From assembly GCA_963843255.1 (NCBI GenBank), contig CAWJJQ010000009.1, forward strand, positions 248,001 to 312,000: a stretch of DNA of 64,000 nucleotides. Reading direction: 5' to 3'. Position 1 is the first letter of the stretch. Each line of letters begins with the position of its first letter. A model generated the notes under the pieces. It ran no database searches and was not told the DNA's origin. It was given only the letters and a program-made list of their open reading frames with translations. This DNA is from Bog-159 sp963843255. Lineage in GTDB: Bacteria > Acidobacteriota > Terriglobia > Bryobacterales > Bryobacteraceae. Below are positions 26,897 through 36,550 of this stretch, piece by piece. A program made the position numbers and the translations under genes.

Positions 26897-27259
26897 CTAC
26901 GGCCGGAGTTGTTTCAGGTACGCGATGATGGCGGTACGCTCGGCGGCGCTTTCCAGGTGGAAGGCCATATCGCTATCGGGTACGAACTGCTCGGGTCCGG
27001 CAAGCCACTTGTCGAGCGACTCGGCGTTCCAGGTGATGCGGGCGTTCTTTAGGGCGCCGGAATAGTTGAACGACGCGATCGATCCGGAGACGCGGCCGTA
27101 GACTCCACCGAGGCGCGGCCCTTCTTTGTCGCGATCGAGCACATGGCAGCCGGTACAGCGCCGTTCGAACAGGTCTTTGCCCTGCGGCGGCGATTGGGAG
27201 CGCGCCGCGGCGGCCAGCAGCAGGCAGGCTGCGCCAAGGATAACGCATAAGGGCCGCAT
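26897..27259 (-). CDS. small exported class I cytochrome c
   Basis: A 120-residue protein with a signal peptide (MRPLCVILGAACLLLAAAAR) and one haem site CTGCH at about residues 37-41. A Met ligand is probably in PDSDMAF. The rest matches small soluble class I cytochromes (GPRLGGVYGR, RTAIIAYLKQL). It would shuttle electrons in the periplasm. Its ATG shares a base with the stop of the upstream phosphoesterase (TGATG), so the two are coupled. Confidence 0.9.
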   Translation of the reverse strand: MRPLCVILGAACLLLAAAARSQSPPQGKDLFERRCTGCHVLDRDKEGPRLGGVYGRVSGSIASFNYSGALKNARITWNAESLDKWLAGPEQFVPDSDMAFHLESAAERTAIIAYLKQLRP

Positions 27260-28209
27260 CAGCTCTCTGCCACCAGCGGCGAGTCGACCACCGCCAGGCT
27301 GTGAGGATGCGCCACGTAGGTGACGTCGGCGATGCCCAGAACCTTGCGCAGCTGTTCGGCGGGCACTTTCATGGGCCCGGCGGCGGGGGCGCTGCCGGGC
27401 GCGGGTTGGGGGAAGGCGGTGGACATGGCGGTATGGAACGCCAGGTTGCCTTCCACCTTCTGCATCACCTGGTGAATGTGACCGTTCAGTACGGTCACGG
27501 ATCCGAAGCGTTTCAGATAGCCGAGGGCTTGCGCGCTGTCCGCGGTTCCCCAGCCCCACTCGGGATAGACCGTCCACAGCGGGATGTGTGCGAACAGCAC
27601 GATCGGGGTGGTGGCGGAACGGGCTTTCAGATCCTGCTCCAGCCACTTGAGCTGCTCGTCGCCGAGGCGGCCCATGCCCTCCATTTGGAGCACGTTGACG
27701 AGGCCCACAAAGTGGACACCTTTATGGTCGAAACTGTACCAACCGGTGCCTTGCGTGCTTTTGCCGTAGCGCTCCAGGTATTGTTTGCCGTCGTCGACGG
27801 AGGTGTCGTGCTCGCCCGGCACGTAGAAGACCTGGCTGGTCTTGGCGCCGCTCAAGACCTGCTGCAGGGTGTCGAATTCGGCGGGTTTCGCCATGTGGGT
27901 GAGGTCACCGGTGTGGATGATGAAATCCGGCTGGTGCGGCAGGGCATCGATCTTGGCGATGGCCGCCTGCAGGGTGGCGGTGACATCGGGATTCGCCGGC
28001 TTGTTGAACCCGATATGGCTGTCGCTGATCTGGACAAAGGTGAAGTCTCCCGCGGCGGCGCCGGCGGGCTGGCCGAACGCCCGCGAGGTGAGCAGACCCC
28101 CGCCCGCGCTCCAGACGACGCCGGTTCCAGCCCAGGCCATGCACTGCAGAAATCCGCGGCGATCGATGCCATCGTTATTGTGGCGGTTATGAAGAATCAA
28201 GTGGGACAT
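27259..28209 (-). CDS. Tat-exported metallophosphoesterase
   Basis: A 316-residue calcineurin-like phosphoesterase. The N-terminus has a twin-arginine signal (DRRGFLQCMAWAGTGV) and a hydrophobic stretch, so the folded, metal-loaded enzyme is probably exported. Metal motifs: ISDSHIG, TGDLTH, GEHD (Glu where most have Asn), LFAHIPL and LNGHIHQV. Substrate unknown; relatives act on cyclic nucleotides or phosphate esters. The small cytochrome c gene follows with a TGATG overlap, an unusual partner that hints at a shared periplasmic role. Confidence 0.9.
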   Translation of the reverse strand: MSHLILHNRHNNDGIDRRGFLQCMAWAGTGVVWSAGGGLLTSRAFGQPAGAAAGDFTFVQISDSHIGFNKPANPDVTATLQAAIAKIDALPHQPDFIIHTGDLTHMAKPAEFDTLQQVLSGAKTSQVFYVPGEHDTSVDDGKQYLERYGKSTQGTGWYSFDHKGVHFVGLVNVLQMEGMGRLGDEQLKWLEQDLKARSATTPIVLFAHIPLWTVYPEWGWGTADSAQALGYLKRFGSVTVLNGHIHQVMQKVEGNLAFHTAMSTAFPQPAPGSAPAAGPMKVPAEQLRKVLGIADVTYVAHPHSLAVVDSPLVAES

Positions 28210-28332
28210 GTTGCCTCCAATGCGCTTTACTGCCGCGGGAGGAGATTTATTCCCGGCGGATGAGTTTGCAGATGTGAATTTGAAAAATATGCGGCCGGCG
28301 ACCCGGATTCGCTATCATGATTTCGAAGCATC

Positions 28333-28863
28333 GTGAATCGGCCGCCGAAGCTCGCGTTGTTCGAGCAGATCATGGTTCCGCACCTGGACGCAGCCTACAA
28401 CCTGGCGCGCTGGCTGACCCGCAACGAACAGGACGCCGAAGACATCGTGCAGGAAGCCTATCTGCGGGCATTCCGGTTCTTCGACGGCTTTCAAGGCGGC
28501 GGCGACGGCAAAGCGTGGCTGCTGGCGGTGGTGCGCAATACCTGTATGACGTGGCTGCACCGGGAGCAGAGCGCACCGCGAGTGCCGTTCGACGAAGCGG
28601 TACACGGTGTGGAAGCGGGTGGCGGAACGGCCGAGAGCGCGCTGGTGGCCGAAGCCAATTTGGGCGGTTTGCGCGATTGCCTGGAATCGCTGCCGGCCGA
28701 GTTTCGCGGCGTGCTGGTGATGCGGGAACTGGAGGAGATGCCGTACAGAGAGATCGCGGAAGTGACCCGCCTGCCGATCGGCACGGTAATGTCGCGGTTG
28801 GCGCGCGCGCGGCGACGGTTGCGGGATTGTATGGCGGGACGGATGGAAGGAGTCGCGCGATGA
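28333..28863 (+). CDS. ECF-type RNA polymerase sigma factor
   Basis: A 176-residue sigma-70 family protein of the extracytoplasmic-function group. Region 2 is visible as YNLARWLTRNEQDAEDIVQE (promoter -10 contacts) and region 4 as LPAEFRGVLVMRELEEMPYR with a helix-turn-helix ending GTVMSRLARARRRL. The start is GTG at 28333. The stop overlaps the next start (ATGA), and that gene is its likely anti-sigma factor. Regulated genes are unknown; a nearby candidate is the convergent ADOP permease. Confidence 0.93.
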   Translation: MNRPPKLALFEQIMVPHLDAAYNLARWLTRNEQDAEDIVQEAYLRAFRFFDGFQGGGDGKAWLLAVVRNTCMTWLHREQSAPRVPFDEAVHGVEAGGGTAESALVAEANLGGLRDCLESLPAEFRGVLVMRELEEMPYREIAEVTRLPIGTVMSRLARARRRLRDCMAGRMEGVAR

Positions 28864-29597
28864 CTTGCGAATCGGCGCGCAACCTGGTGGAGTCGTACCT
28901 GGACAACGAGCTGGATGCGCCGCTCAGCGCCGAGATGGCGGAGCACATTGCCACCTGTCCCGCCTGCGCGGAAGCACACGGGCAGAACCTGACGCTGCGC
29001 GCGCACATTCGCGGGGAGGCTCCCTATTACCGCGCGCCGGCGCACCTGCGCGACCGGATTCGCATCGACCTGCGGCAGGCGGACAGGGGGCCCGCGCGGC
29101 GGTGGCAATGGATCGCCATAGCGGCTTCCGTACTGCTGGCCGCGTCGCTGGTGTGGAACGCGGCCATGTTGATGTCGCGGCAGCCAAGCGCCGGACTGCT
29201 GGCCCAGAATGTCATCAGCAGCCATGTACGGTCGCTGATGGGAACGCACTTGCTGGACGTGCCATCGTCGGACCAGCACACGGTGAAGCCCTGGTTCAAC
29301 GGCAAGCTGGACTTCTCTCCGGACGTTAAGGATTTAGCGGCGCAGGGATTTCCGCTGGCGGGCGGACGCCTGGAATACATCGACGGCCACGCAGTGGCTG
29401 CGCTCGTGTACCAACGGCGGCGGCATGTGATCAACCTGTTCACCTGGCCGGCGGCAAGCGCGGACGGCGAGGGAGAGTTTTCGCGCAATGGCTACCACGT
29501 GATTCACTGGACGGGCGCGGGGATGAACTACTGGGCCGTGTCGGACTTGGGGCCGGAAGAACTGCGGCAGTTCGCGAGCTTGTACAGAGCGCGGTGA
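28860..29597 (+). CDS. membrane anti-sigma factor with zinc-finger domain
   Basis: A 245-residue single-pass membrane protein. Residues 1-45 form an anti-sigma zinc-finger domain (ESYLDNELD, then HIATCPAC giving H-x3-C-x2-C). One membrane helix follows (about 83-103, WIAIAASVLLAASLVW). The outer domain of about 140 residues (KPWFNGKLDF, LVYQRRRHVINLFTWP) probably senses a signal. It starts at the ATG overlapping the sigma factor stop, the classical sigma/anti-sigma operon. Confidence 0.92.
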   Translation: MTCESARNLVESYLDNELDAPLSAEMAEHIATCPACAEAHGQNLTLRAHIRGEAPYYRAPAHLRDRIRIDLRQADRGPARRWQWIAIAASVLLAASLVWNAAMLMSRQPSAGLLAQNVISSHVRSLMGTHLLDVPSSDQHTVKPWFNGKLDFSPDVKDLAAQGFPLAGGRLEYIDGHAVAALVYQRRRHVINLFTWPAASADGEGEFSRNGYHVIHWTGAGMNYWAVSDLGPEELRQFASLYRAR

Positions 29598-29604
29598 ACC
29601 GGCT

Positions 29605-32043
29605 TCAGATGCGCAACGCCGCCATGGGGTCGATGCGGGTAGCACGCCGGGCCGGAATATAGCTGGCCGCCAGCGCCACCAGCAGAAAAAGAGAAGCGAT
29701 GGCGGCGAAGGTGGTCGGATCGGTGGCGCTGACGTGGAACAGAACGGCCGTCATCAGGCGCGTCAAGGCTACCGCCCCGGTAAGTCCGATGGCTACGCCG
29801 GCCAGCGCCAGCAGCATGCCTTGCCTGATGAGCAGCCCGAGTATATCGCCCTGCTGGGCGCCTAAGGCGCGGCGGATTCCGACTTCCTGGGTGCGCTCGA
29901 CCACCGCGTACGCGATCACGCCATAGATTCCGATCAAAGCCAGCAACAACGCCACGGCGGCGAAGGAACCGAGCAACACGGTCAGCAGGCGGCGCTCGCC
30001 GACTTCCGCCTCCACCAGATCGGTCATAGTCAGGACGTCGGCTACGCTCTGATCGCGGTCCAGGGCCTGCACCTGCTCGCGAACCGCACGGGTCAGCGAG
30101 AGCGGATCACCTGCCGTGCGGATGGCGAGCACCGCGGAATGCTGCGGGTTTTGGGCGAAGGCCACGTAGACCGCTTCCGGCCAGGCGCTGGTTTCGAGGC
30201 CCTGCTTAACGTCCGCGGCGATGCCTACGATTTCCGCGGCCTTGGGATCGACACCGCCGATCAGGAGGTGCTGGCCTATGGGATTCTGGGCGGGATAGGC
30301 AGGCCAGAAGCGGCGCGTCAGGGCTTCATCGATGATGGCCACGCGCTGCGCCTCCTTGGTGTCATGGTCCGAGAACTCCCGGCCGCGCAGCAGGGAAATG
30401 CCGAGCGTGTGAAAATAATCCGGAGCCACCACCACAAACGTCGCGAGCGGACGCTGGTTCAAGGGGAGCGGCGCCTGGGCGGCGTCCTGCACCGGGGTTC
30501 CGGCATAGCCCATCATCGGAAGGTACATGGCCACGGTATTGGCGCGCACGCCGGGCAGCGATCCGATGCCGTGTGCCAGATCCTGAAAGAACGCGGCCGT
30601 TTTTTGATCCGAGTCGTAGCGCACAGGGGGCAGAGAGACCCGCATAGTGAGCAGGTTGGCGGGATTGAATCCGACGTCGACGCGGCGCATTTGCGCCACG
30701 CTTTCCATCAACAGCGCCGCACCGATCAGCAGGACGACGGAGAGCGCCACCTGTCCCACCAGCAGCAGGCTGCGCATGTTCCACCGCGCCAGGAAACCTT
30801 TGGGTACGCCGGGAGCCGATGCCGCGCCGGTCGTGCGCAGCACCCGGATTAGATCGGGGCGCGAGGCTCCGATGGAGGGCGCCAATCCGAAGAGAACTCC
30901 GGTCACGATGGAGAGCGCCGCGGCAAAGGCAAGCACCATCCAGTCGATGTGGATCTCAGAGGCACGCGGCAGATTGAAGGCCGTGATCCGGGGAATCGCG
31001 CGCACGCTGTAGGATGCCAGCAGCATCCCGAACACGCCGCCGGCGAGCGATAGCATGACGCTTTCAGCCAGCAGCTGGCGAATGAGACGGGTGCGCGCCG
31101 CGCCCAGAGCTGCGCGTACGGCGAACTCCCGCGAACGCGACGTGGCCCGGGCCAGCAGCAGGCTGGCGACGTTGGCGCACGCGATCAGGAGCACAAAACT
31201 CGCGGCGCCGAAGAGCATCCAAAGCATAGTGCGCACGTCGGCCACCAGTTGATCCTTCATGGCGGTGACTTCGGGCGACTTGGGCTTGGCATCCAGCATG
31301 GTGGGATGGGCCATGGCGTATCGCCGGCGAAGCACTTTCAACTCGGCCTTGGCCTGTTCCAGCGTGATGCCCGGCTTGAGTCTGCCGAACACGGTCAGGT
31401 AGGGGCTCAGCTGCCGGGATCTCGGCGGCATGAGGGGCCATTCGGTGGGCGCTGTCATCCAGATCTCGATGGCGCGATAGGGAAACGAAAAGTGTGCCGG
31501 GAGCACGCCGATGATGGTGTACGCGGTATCGGCCAGGATGGCCTTGCGGCCCACGATTTGAGGGTCTCCATCGAAGCGCCGCTGCCATAGATCGGCGCTG
31601 ATCATGGCCACAGGCGTAGCGCCGGCGGCATCTTCGTCGGGACGAAAGCTACGCCCGCAAAGCGGCTCGACGCCCAGGATCTGTAGGAAACTATGCGATA
31701 CAAGGACGCCGGCAAGCACTTCCGGTTCGCCTTTGCCGGACAGAGTGACGTTTTCCGGGAGCGTGAAGGCGCCGATGGCGGTAAACGAATGCGCGCCTGC
31801 CTGCATTTCCTGATAGCGCGACGGGGTGGCGCCGCCCGCGATACGCACCAGGCCCTCCGGATCGCGGTACTGCAAGGGTTTCAGCAGCACGGCGCGGATC
31901 ACGGTGAACATGGCGCTGGTTCCGCCGATGGCCAACGCCAGGGTGACGACGGCGGCGATGGTGACGCCCGGACGCTTGCGCATGGTGCGCAGGGCATAGC
32001 GCGCATCCGGCCAGATTCCCGTTACGGGCAGTGGCTGTTGCAT
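29605..32043 (-). CDS. acidobacterial duplicated orphan permease (ADOP, MacB/FtsX-like)
   Basis: An 812-residue inner-membrane protein of the ADOP family (TIGR03434), expanded in Acidobacteriota. It holds two copies of the MacB periplasmic-core/FtsX arrangement: membrane helix at about 28-50, a long outer domain, three helices near 275-375, then helix near 425, a second outer domain and three C-terminal helices. It begins with the typical DARYALRTMRKRPGVTIAAV. No ABC ATPase gene is adjacent, hence orphan. Substrate unknown. Its stop lies seven bases from that of the anti-sigma gene. Confidence 0.93.
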   Translation of the reverse strand: MQQPLPVTGIWPDARYALRTMRKRPGVTIAAVVTLALAIGGTSAMFTVIRAVLLKPLQYRDPEGLVRIAGGATPSRYQEMQAGAHSFTAIGAFTLPENVTLSGKGEPEVLAGVLVSHSFLQILGVEPLCGRSFRPDEDAAGATPVAMISADLWQRRFDGDPQIVGRKAILADTAYTIIGVLPAHFSFPYRAIEIWMTAPTEWPLMPPRSRQLSPYLTVFGRLKPGITLEQAKAELKVLRRRYAMAHPTMLDAKPKSPEVTAMKDQLVADVRTMLWMLFGAASFVLLIACANVASLLLARATSRSREFAVRAALGAARTRLIRQLLAESVMLSLAGGVFGMLLASYSVRAIPRITAFNLPRASEIHIDWMVLAFAAALSIVTGVLFGLAPSIGASRPDLIRVLRTTGAASAPGVPKGFLARWNMRSLLLVGQVALSVVLLIGAALLMESVAQMRRVDVGFNPANLLTMRVSLPPVRYDSDQKTAAFFQDLAHGIGSLPGVRANTVAMYLPMMGYAGTPVQDAAQAPLPLNQRPLATFVVVAPDYFHTLGISLLRGREFSDHDTKEAQRVAIIDEALTRRFWPAYPAQNPIGQHLLIGGVDPKAAEIVGIAADVKQGLETSAWPEAVYVAFAQNPQHSAVLAIRTAGDPLSLTRAVREQVQALDRDQSVADVLTMTDLVEAEVGERRLLTVLLGSFAAVALLLALIGIYGVIAYAVVERTQEVGIRRALGAQQGDILGLLIRQGMLLALAGVAIGLTGAVALTRLMTAVLFHVSATDPTTFAAIASLFLLVALAASYIPARRATRIDPMAALRI

Positions 32044-32210
32044 GGGACCGATCCCTCCGCTGGGACCAGTTTAGCGCCATCCAGCGCCGCCCCCGTCTAT
32101 CCCTCAGCCCTGGATTTTATGCCGTTAACCGTTTAAAAACAGCTATTCAGACCCTAAATATCAATAAATGCCGCCGAGATGCACTATGATGAGGTGGCGG
32201 CGGCACCGAC

Positions 32211-35200
32211 ATGGGAATTAATATCGGTCTGGACATAGGTTCCATTAGCCTGAAGCTGGCGGCCATCGGCCGGCCTGCCGATCGCGGCATTCTGGAACAG
32301 ATCTGCGCCGCGGGCGGTTCCTTTCGCATGGCGGGCGGGAACCCGTTGTTGGTACTGTCGGACTATCGCCGCATCGCCGGCAGCCCCATCCAGTCCGCTT
32401 ACGACCTGCTGCACGAGTTTTACGATGTGGTGCCGGAGCATCGCGTAGAAGGAATTCGCGTGACCGGGTCCGGAAGCCGCACTATCGCCAAAATCCTGGG
32501 CCTGTATTTCGAAAACGAATTCAAAGCCATCGCGCGCATGATCGCCGAGTTTCATCCGGAGGCGCGCACGGTATTCGAAATCGGCGGCGAGAGTTCCAAG
32601 TACCTCCGGCTGGAGAAGCAGGCCATCCTGGATTACGACCGCAGCGGCGAATGCGCGGCGGGCACAGGGTCGTTTCTCGATCAACAGGCGCTGCGCATGC
32701 AATACTCGGTGGAAGACGTGGGCGACCTGGTGGCGCATGCCGGGCGCGCGGCGCGCATCGCGGGACGCTGCTCGGTGTTCGCCAAGAGCGACATGATCCA
32801 CGCGCAGCAGAAAGGCTACTCGCCGCCGGAAATACTGCGCGGCCTATGCGACGCAGTGGCGCGCAATTTCAAGAGCAGCGTGGTGAAAGGCCGGCCGGTG
32901 GAGACACCGGTGGCGCTGGTGGGCGCGGTCTCGCAGAATGCGGGCGTCACGGCGGCCCTGCGGGAAGCTTTTGGGCTGGGCGAGAGCCAGTTGTTCGTGC
33001 CCGAACACTATGCCTGGTGCGGCGCCATCGGGGCAGCTATGCTGGAGGCCGAGGAGCCGCGCAAACGGTCGCTGCGCGATATCCACCGGTTGAACCAGCA
33101 CGAAGGCGAGGAGCGCGTGGAGGATACCACGCCGCTCTCGATGGCCAACGTGGTCCTGCTGCGCGATGGCGTGCGGAGTTACGTGGCGCCGCCGGGCGAT
33201 GATCCCATCCAGGCGTATCTGGGCATCGACGTAGGATCGGTATCCACCAACGTGGTGGCCATCGACGAAATGGGCGCGGTGATCCACGATATCTACCTGC
33301 GCACGGCGGGCCGGCCGATCGAGGCGGTGCAGCAGGGTCTGGCGGAATTGGAGGGCCTGTGGGGCCGGCGACTGGAGATCCGCGGGGTCGGCACCACCGG
33401 GTCGGGGCGAGAGTTGATCGCCGAGTTTGCGGGCGCGGACGTGGTCAACGACGAGATCACCGCGCACAAGACCGGCGCGAATCACGTAAGCCAGACCATG
33501 GGCGGCGAGCCCGTGGACACGATCTTCGAGATCGGCGGCCAGGACTCCAAGTTCATTTCGATAGAAAACGGCGTGGTGGTGGACTTCGCCATGAACGAAG
33601 CCTGCGCGGCGGGGACCGGATCGTTCCTGGAGGAGCAGGCGGAGAAACTGGGCATCAGCATTAAGGGCGAGTTCGCGCGGCTGGCGCTCTCCGCGCCCTG
33701 GCCCACGCGGCTGGGGGAACGCTGCACCGTTTTCATGGAACGGGACGTGACGGGCTGGCTGCACAAAGGCGAGCCGGTGCCCAATATTGTAGCGGGCCTG
33801 GCTTACTCGATCGCGCTGAATTATCTGAACCGGGTGGTGCGCGGACGGCACATTGGCAATACGATCTACTTCCAGGGCGGTACAGCTTATAACGATGCGG
33901 TGGCCGCGGCCTTCGCCGGGTTGCTGGGGAAGCGCATCACGGTGCCGCCGTACAACGGCGTGATGGGCGCTATCGGAATGGCGCTGATCGCCCGGCAGTG
34001 GCACAGCGCGACCAACGGGCAGAGCCGGTTTCGCGGCTACCATCTCGACCGGCTGCATCTGGCGTCGCGCGACTTCGTGTGCCGCGCGTGCTCGAATTTG
34101 TGCGATATCAAGGAATTCACTATCGAAGGCCAGAAGAGCTATTGGGGCGACAAGTGCTCCGATAAGTTCCGCAAGCCTTCCGCCACTGGCCGCCAGCCGG
34201 TGATCGACGATCTGCTCGCCTGCCGCGAGAAGATCATCGAAGACCTGTCCGCGTCCGCACCGGCCGGCGGCTTGCGCGTAGGGCTGCCGCGGGCCATGTC
34301 TACTTTCGACCGGTATCTCTTCTGGCAGCGCTATTTCGCGGAACTAGGCATGAAAACGGTGCTCTCTCCGGTTACGGACCCGCGCATTGCCGCGGCGGGG
34401 GTGGAAGCCGCCGTGGCGCAGCCTTGCTACCCGGTACAGGTGGCCCACGGCCACGTGCGCGCGCTGGCGGAAATGGGTGTCGATTACATCCTGGTGCCGA
34501 ATATCGCCGACGCGGAAGCGGATGCGAGCGATTGCCCGGCGCACTACTGCCCGTGGAACCAGACGCTACCTTACATCATGCGAGCCGCCCCGGCGCTGGC
34601 GGATCATGCCGCGAAGCTCCTGGTGCCCACACTGCATTTCCAACTGGGGCCGGCGCAAGTGAAGAGCGCGCTAGCGGCGTGTATGAAGCCGCTGGGAGTG
34701 AGCCGGCGATCGAGCGATCGCGCCGCGGATGCCGCCTATGCCGTACAAGGCGAATTCCAAAAGCGCCTGCTGGAGCTGGGCGGGCGCGCTTTACGGACGC
34801 TGGAACGGACCGGCGAGCCGGGGCTGGTCTTGGCGGGCCGCGGCTACAACATCTACGATCGCGGCATTAACTGCGACATCCCGCGCAAGCTGCGGCACCG
34901 GTACGGGGCCAACGTGATCCCGCTGGATTTCCTGGTGACCGGGCGCGAGCCCATGGCCGGCCTGCACGACAACATGTACTGGGCATCCGGCCGCAAGATC
35001 CTGCAGGCCACCCGGGTGGCCCGGTCGCACACCAACTTGCACGTGATTTACCTGTCGAACTTCAAGTGCGGGCCGGACTCGTACATCAAACACTTCGCGC
35101 GGGAAGCGGCGGGCGCGCCGCTGCTGATGCTGCAATTCGACGGGCACGGCAACGATGCCGGATATATGACGCGCTGCGAAGCGTATCTCGACAGCAAGGG

Positions 35201-35279
35201 GATTCTGCGATGTTACAAACCATCTCCGCAGCCGGCGAAGACCGCGCCACCGCAAGTGATGGCGGCGAGCATTCACTGA
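32211..35279 (+). CDS. double BadF/BcrA-type acyl-CoA dehydratase activase
   Basis: A 1022-residue cytosolic protein with two ASKHA ATPase domains of the HgdC/BadF family. Domain 1 starts GLDIGSISLKL and domain 2 GIDVGSVSTN (residue 338). Both keep the iron-sulfur cysteines of activases: ECAAGTGSF plus RCSVFAKS, and ACAAGTGSF plus RCTVFMER. A third region from about 620 has CRACSNLCD and a DUF2229-like part. Known activases use ATP to push one electron into 2-hydroxyacyl-CoA dehydratases. The next gene starts inside its last 70 bases, so the two form one system. Physiological substrate unknown. Confidence 0.9.
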   Translation: MGINIGLDIGSISLKLAAIGRPADRGILEQICAAGGSFRMAGGNPLLVLSDYRRIAGSPIQSAYDLLHEFYDVVPEHRVEGIRVTGSGSRTIAKILGLYFENEFKAIARMIAEFHPEARTVFEIGGESSKYLRLEKQAILDYDRSGECAAGTGSFLDQQALRMQYSVEDVGDLVAHAGRAARIAGRCSVFAKSDMIHAQQKGYSPPEILRGLCDAVARNFKSSVVKGRPVETPVALVGAVSQNAGVTAALREAFGLGESQLFVPEHYAWCGAIGAAMLEAEEPRKRSLRDIHRLNQHEGEERVEDTTPLSMANVVLLRDGVRSYVAPPGDDPIQAYLGIDVGSVSTNVVAIDEMGAVIHDIYLRTAGRPIEAVQQGLAELEGLWGRRLEIRGVGTTGSGRELIAEFAGADVVNDEITAHKTGANHVSQTMGGEPVDTIFEIGGQDSKFISIENGVVVDFAMNEACAAGTGSFLEEQAEKLGISIKGEFARLALSAPWPTRLGERCTVFMERDVTGWLHKGEPVPNIVAGLAYSIALNYLNRVVRGRHIGNTIYFQGGTAYNDAVAAAFAGLLGKRITVPPYNGVMGAIGMALIARQWHSATNGQSRFRGYHLDRLHLASRDFVCRACSNLCDIKEFTIEGQKSYWGDKCSDKFRKPSATGRQPVIDDLLACREKIIEDLSASAPAGGLRVGLPRAMSTFDRYLFWQRYFAELGMKTVLSPVTDPRIAAAGVEAAVAQPCYPVQVAHGHVRALAEMGVDYILVPNIADAEADASDCPAHYCPWNQTLPYIMRAAPALADHAAKLLVPTLHFQLGPAQVKSALAACMKPLGVSRRSSDRAADAAYAVQGEFQKRLLELGGRALRTLERTGEPGLVLAGRGYNIYDRGINCDIPRKLRHRYGANVIPLDFLVTGREPMAGLHDNMYWASGRKILQATRVARSHTNLHVIYLSNFKCGPDSYIKHFAREAAGAPLLMLQFDGHGNDAGYMTRCEAYLDSKGILRCYKPSPQPAKTAPPQVMAASIH

Positions 35280-36532
35280 GCGGCAAGAAGATCCACATTC
35301 CGCCCATGGCGTACGGCAGTGCGCAAGCCTTCGCCGCAGCGTTTCGCGCGGTGGGGATGGATGCCGAACCCACTCCGCCGTCCGATAACCGCACGCGCGA
35401 GTTGGGGGCGCGCTTCACCTCCGGCGACGAATGCTATCCGGCGAAAGTGACGGTGGGCGACTTCATGAAAGTGCTGGAAACGCCCGGTACGGATCCGGCG
35501 CGGACAGTCTTCTTCATGCCGACCGCGCAGGGACCGTGCCGCTTCGGCCAATATTCCCCATATCTGCGGCACGTGCTGGATGCCAACGGCTATGGCGCCG
35601 CCGAGGTGCTGGCGCCATCGAGCAATAACGCCTACGGCGGGCTGGGCGAGATGGCGGGTCCGTTCCTGCGCACGGGATGGCGGGCGCTGCTGGCTGCCGA
35701 TATCCTGCAAAAGCTGCTGTTGGCCTACCGGCCGCATGAGCTGGAGGCGGGCCGCAGCGAAAGCGTGTACGAGATCTGCCTTGCCGACGTTTGCCGCACC
35801 ATCGAATCCACGCCGGTGAAGCCCGCGGTGCAACTGGCGGCGCTGCGGGATGCGCTAGTCCGCTGCCGCGACCGCTTTCGCGCCATCCCCGGACGGCGCG
35901 ACCGCACCACTCCCCTGATCGGAATCGTAGGCGAGATCTTTTGCCGGCTGAACACCTTTTCCAACGAAAACCTGGTGCGGCGGCTGGAAGAATACCGGGC
36001 GGAAGCGTGGCTTTCCGACATTGTGGAATGGATCTGGTACACCGATTCGGAGCACTTCCGCAAGCTCAAGCTGACCGGCCGGCTGTGGACCGCCGAGGCG
36101 CTTGAAGCCTGGATCCGCCATCGCGTGCAGAAGCGCGACGAGCACGTGCTGCTGGAGCCTTTCGGCCAGGATTTCACGGGCTACGAGGAGCCGGACGTGT
36201 ACGAGATCCTGGAATGCGCGCGACCGTACCTGCCGCGGGAAGGCGCGTTCGGCGAGATGGTGCTGAACGTGGGAAAAGTGGTCTATCTGGCGCACAAAGG
36301 CGCGGACGGCATCATCGATATCAGCCCGTTCACGTGTATGAACGGCATCGTTTGCGAAGCGATTTATCCGAAACTCAGCCGGGACCTGGGCGGGATTCCG
36401 ATTCGAAATTTTTATTTCGACGGAACGCAGTCGGACCTCGACCGCGACCTCGGCGTTTACATGGAGCTGGCCCGCGGGTATCAGAAGCACAAGCAGTGGC
36501 CGCGGGTCTGGCCGAAGTGGCCGCGCGAATAG
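35210..36532 (+). CDS. 2-hydroxyacyl-CoA dehydratase-like activase partner
   Basis: A 440-residue cytosolic protein related to the dehydratase-type region that follows the activase domains in long activase-related proteins. It is Cys-rich at conserved spots (SGDECYPAKVTVGDF, GPCRFGQYSPYLRH, SPFTCMNGIVCEAIYPK) suggestive of an iron-sulfur centre. The ATG at 35210 lies 70 bases inside the upstream gene in another frame; earlier sequence of this frame is the shadow of that gene. In many anaerobes the two parts are fused, so they probably form a complex. Confidence 0.85.
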   Translation: MLQTISAAGEDRATASDGGEHSLSGKKIHIPPMAYGSAQAFAAAFRAVGMDAEPTPPSDNRTRELGARFTSGDECYPAKVTVGDFMKVLETPGTDPARTVFFMPTAQGPCRFGQYSPYLRHVLDANGYGAAEVLAPSSNNAYGGLGEMAGPFLRTGWRALLAADILQKLLLAYRPHELEAGRSESVYEICLADVCRTIESTPVKPAVQLAALRDALVRCRDRFRAIPGRRDRTTPLIGIVGEIFCRLNTFSNENLVRRLEEYRAEAWLSDIVEWIWYTDSEHFRKLKLTGRLWTAEALEAWIRHRVQKRDEHVLLEPFGQDFTGYEEPDVYEILECARPYLPREGAFGEMVLNVGKVVYLAHKGADGIIDISPFTCMNGIVCEAIYPKLSRDLGGIPIRNFYFDGTQSDLDRDLGVYMELARGYQKHKQWPRVWPKWPRE

Positions 36533-36550
36533 CTGGCTTATCCTGGCAGT

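Noticed and set aside
28317..28859. Upstream extension of the anti-sigma frame over the sigma factor
   Set aside because: The sequence is Arg/Gly-rich out-of-frame text; the real start is the ATG overlapping the sigma stop.
32844..34058. Minus-strand open frame of 404 codons inside the activase gene
   Set aside because: Shadow of a strongly conserved protein; no recognisable motif and codon pattern mirrors the sense frame.
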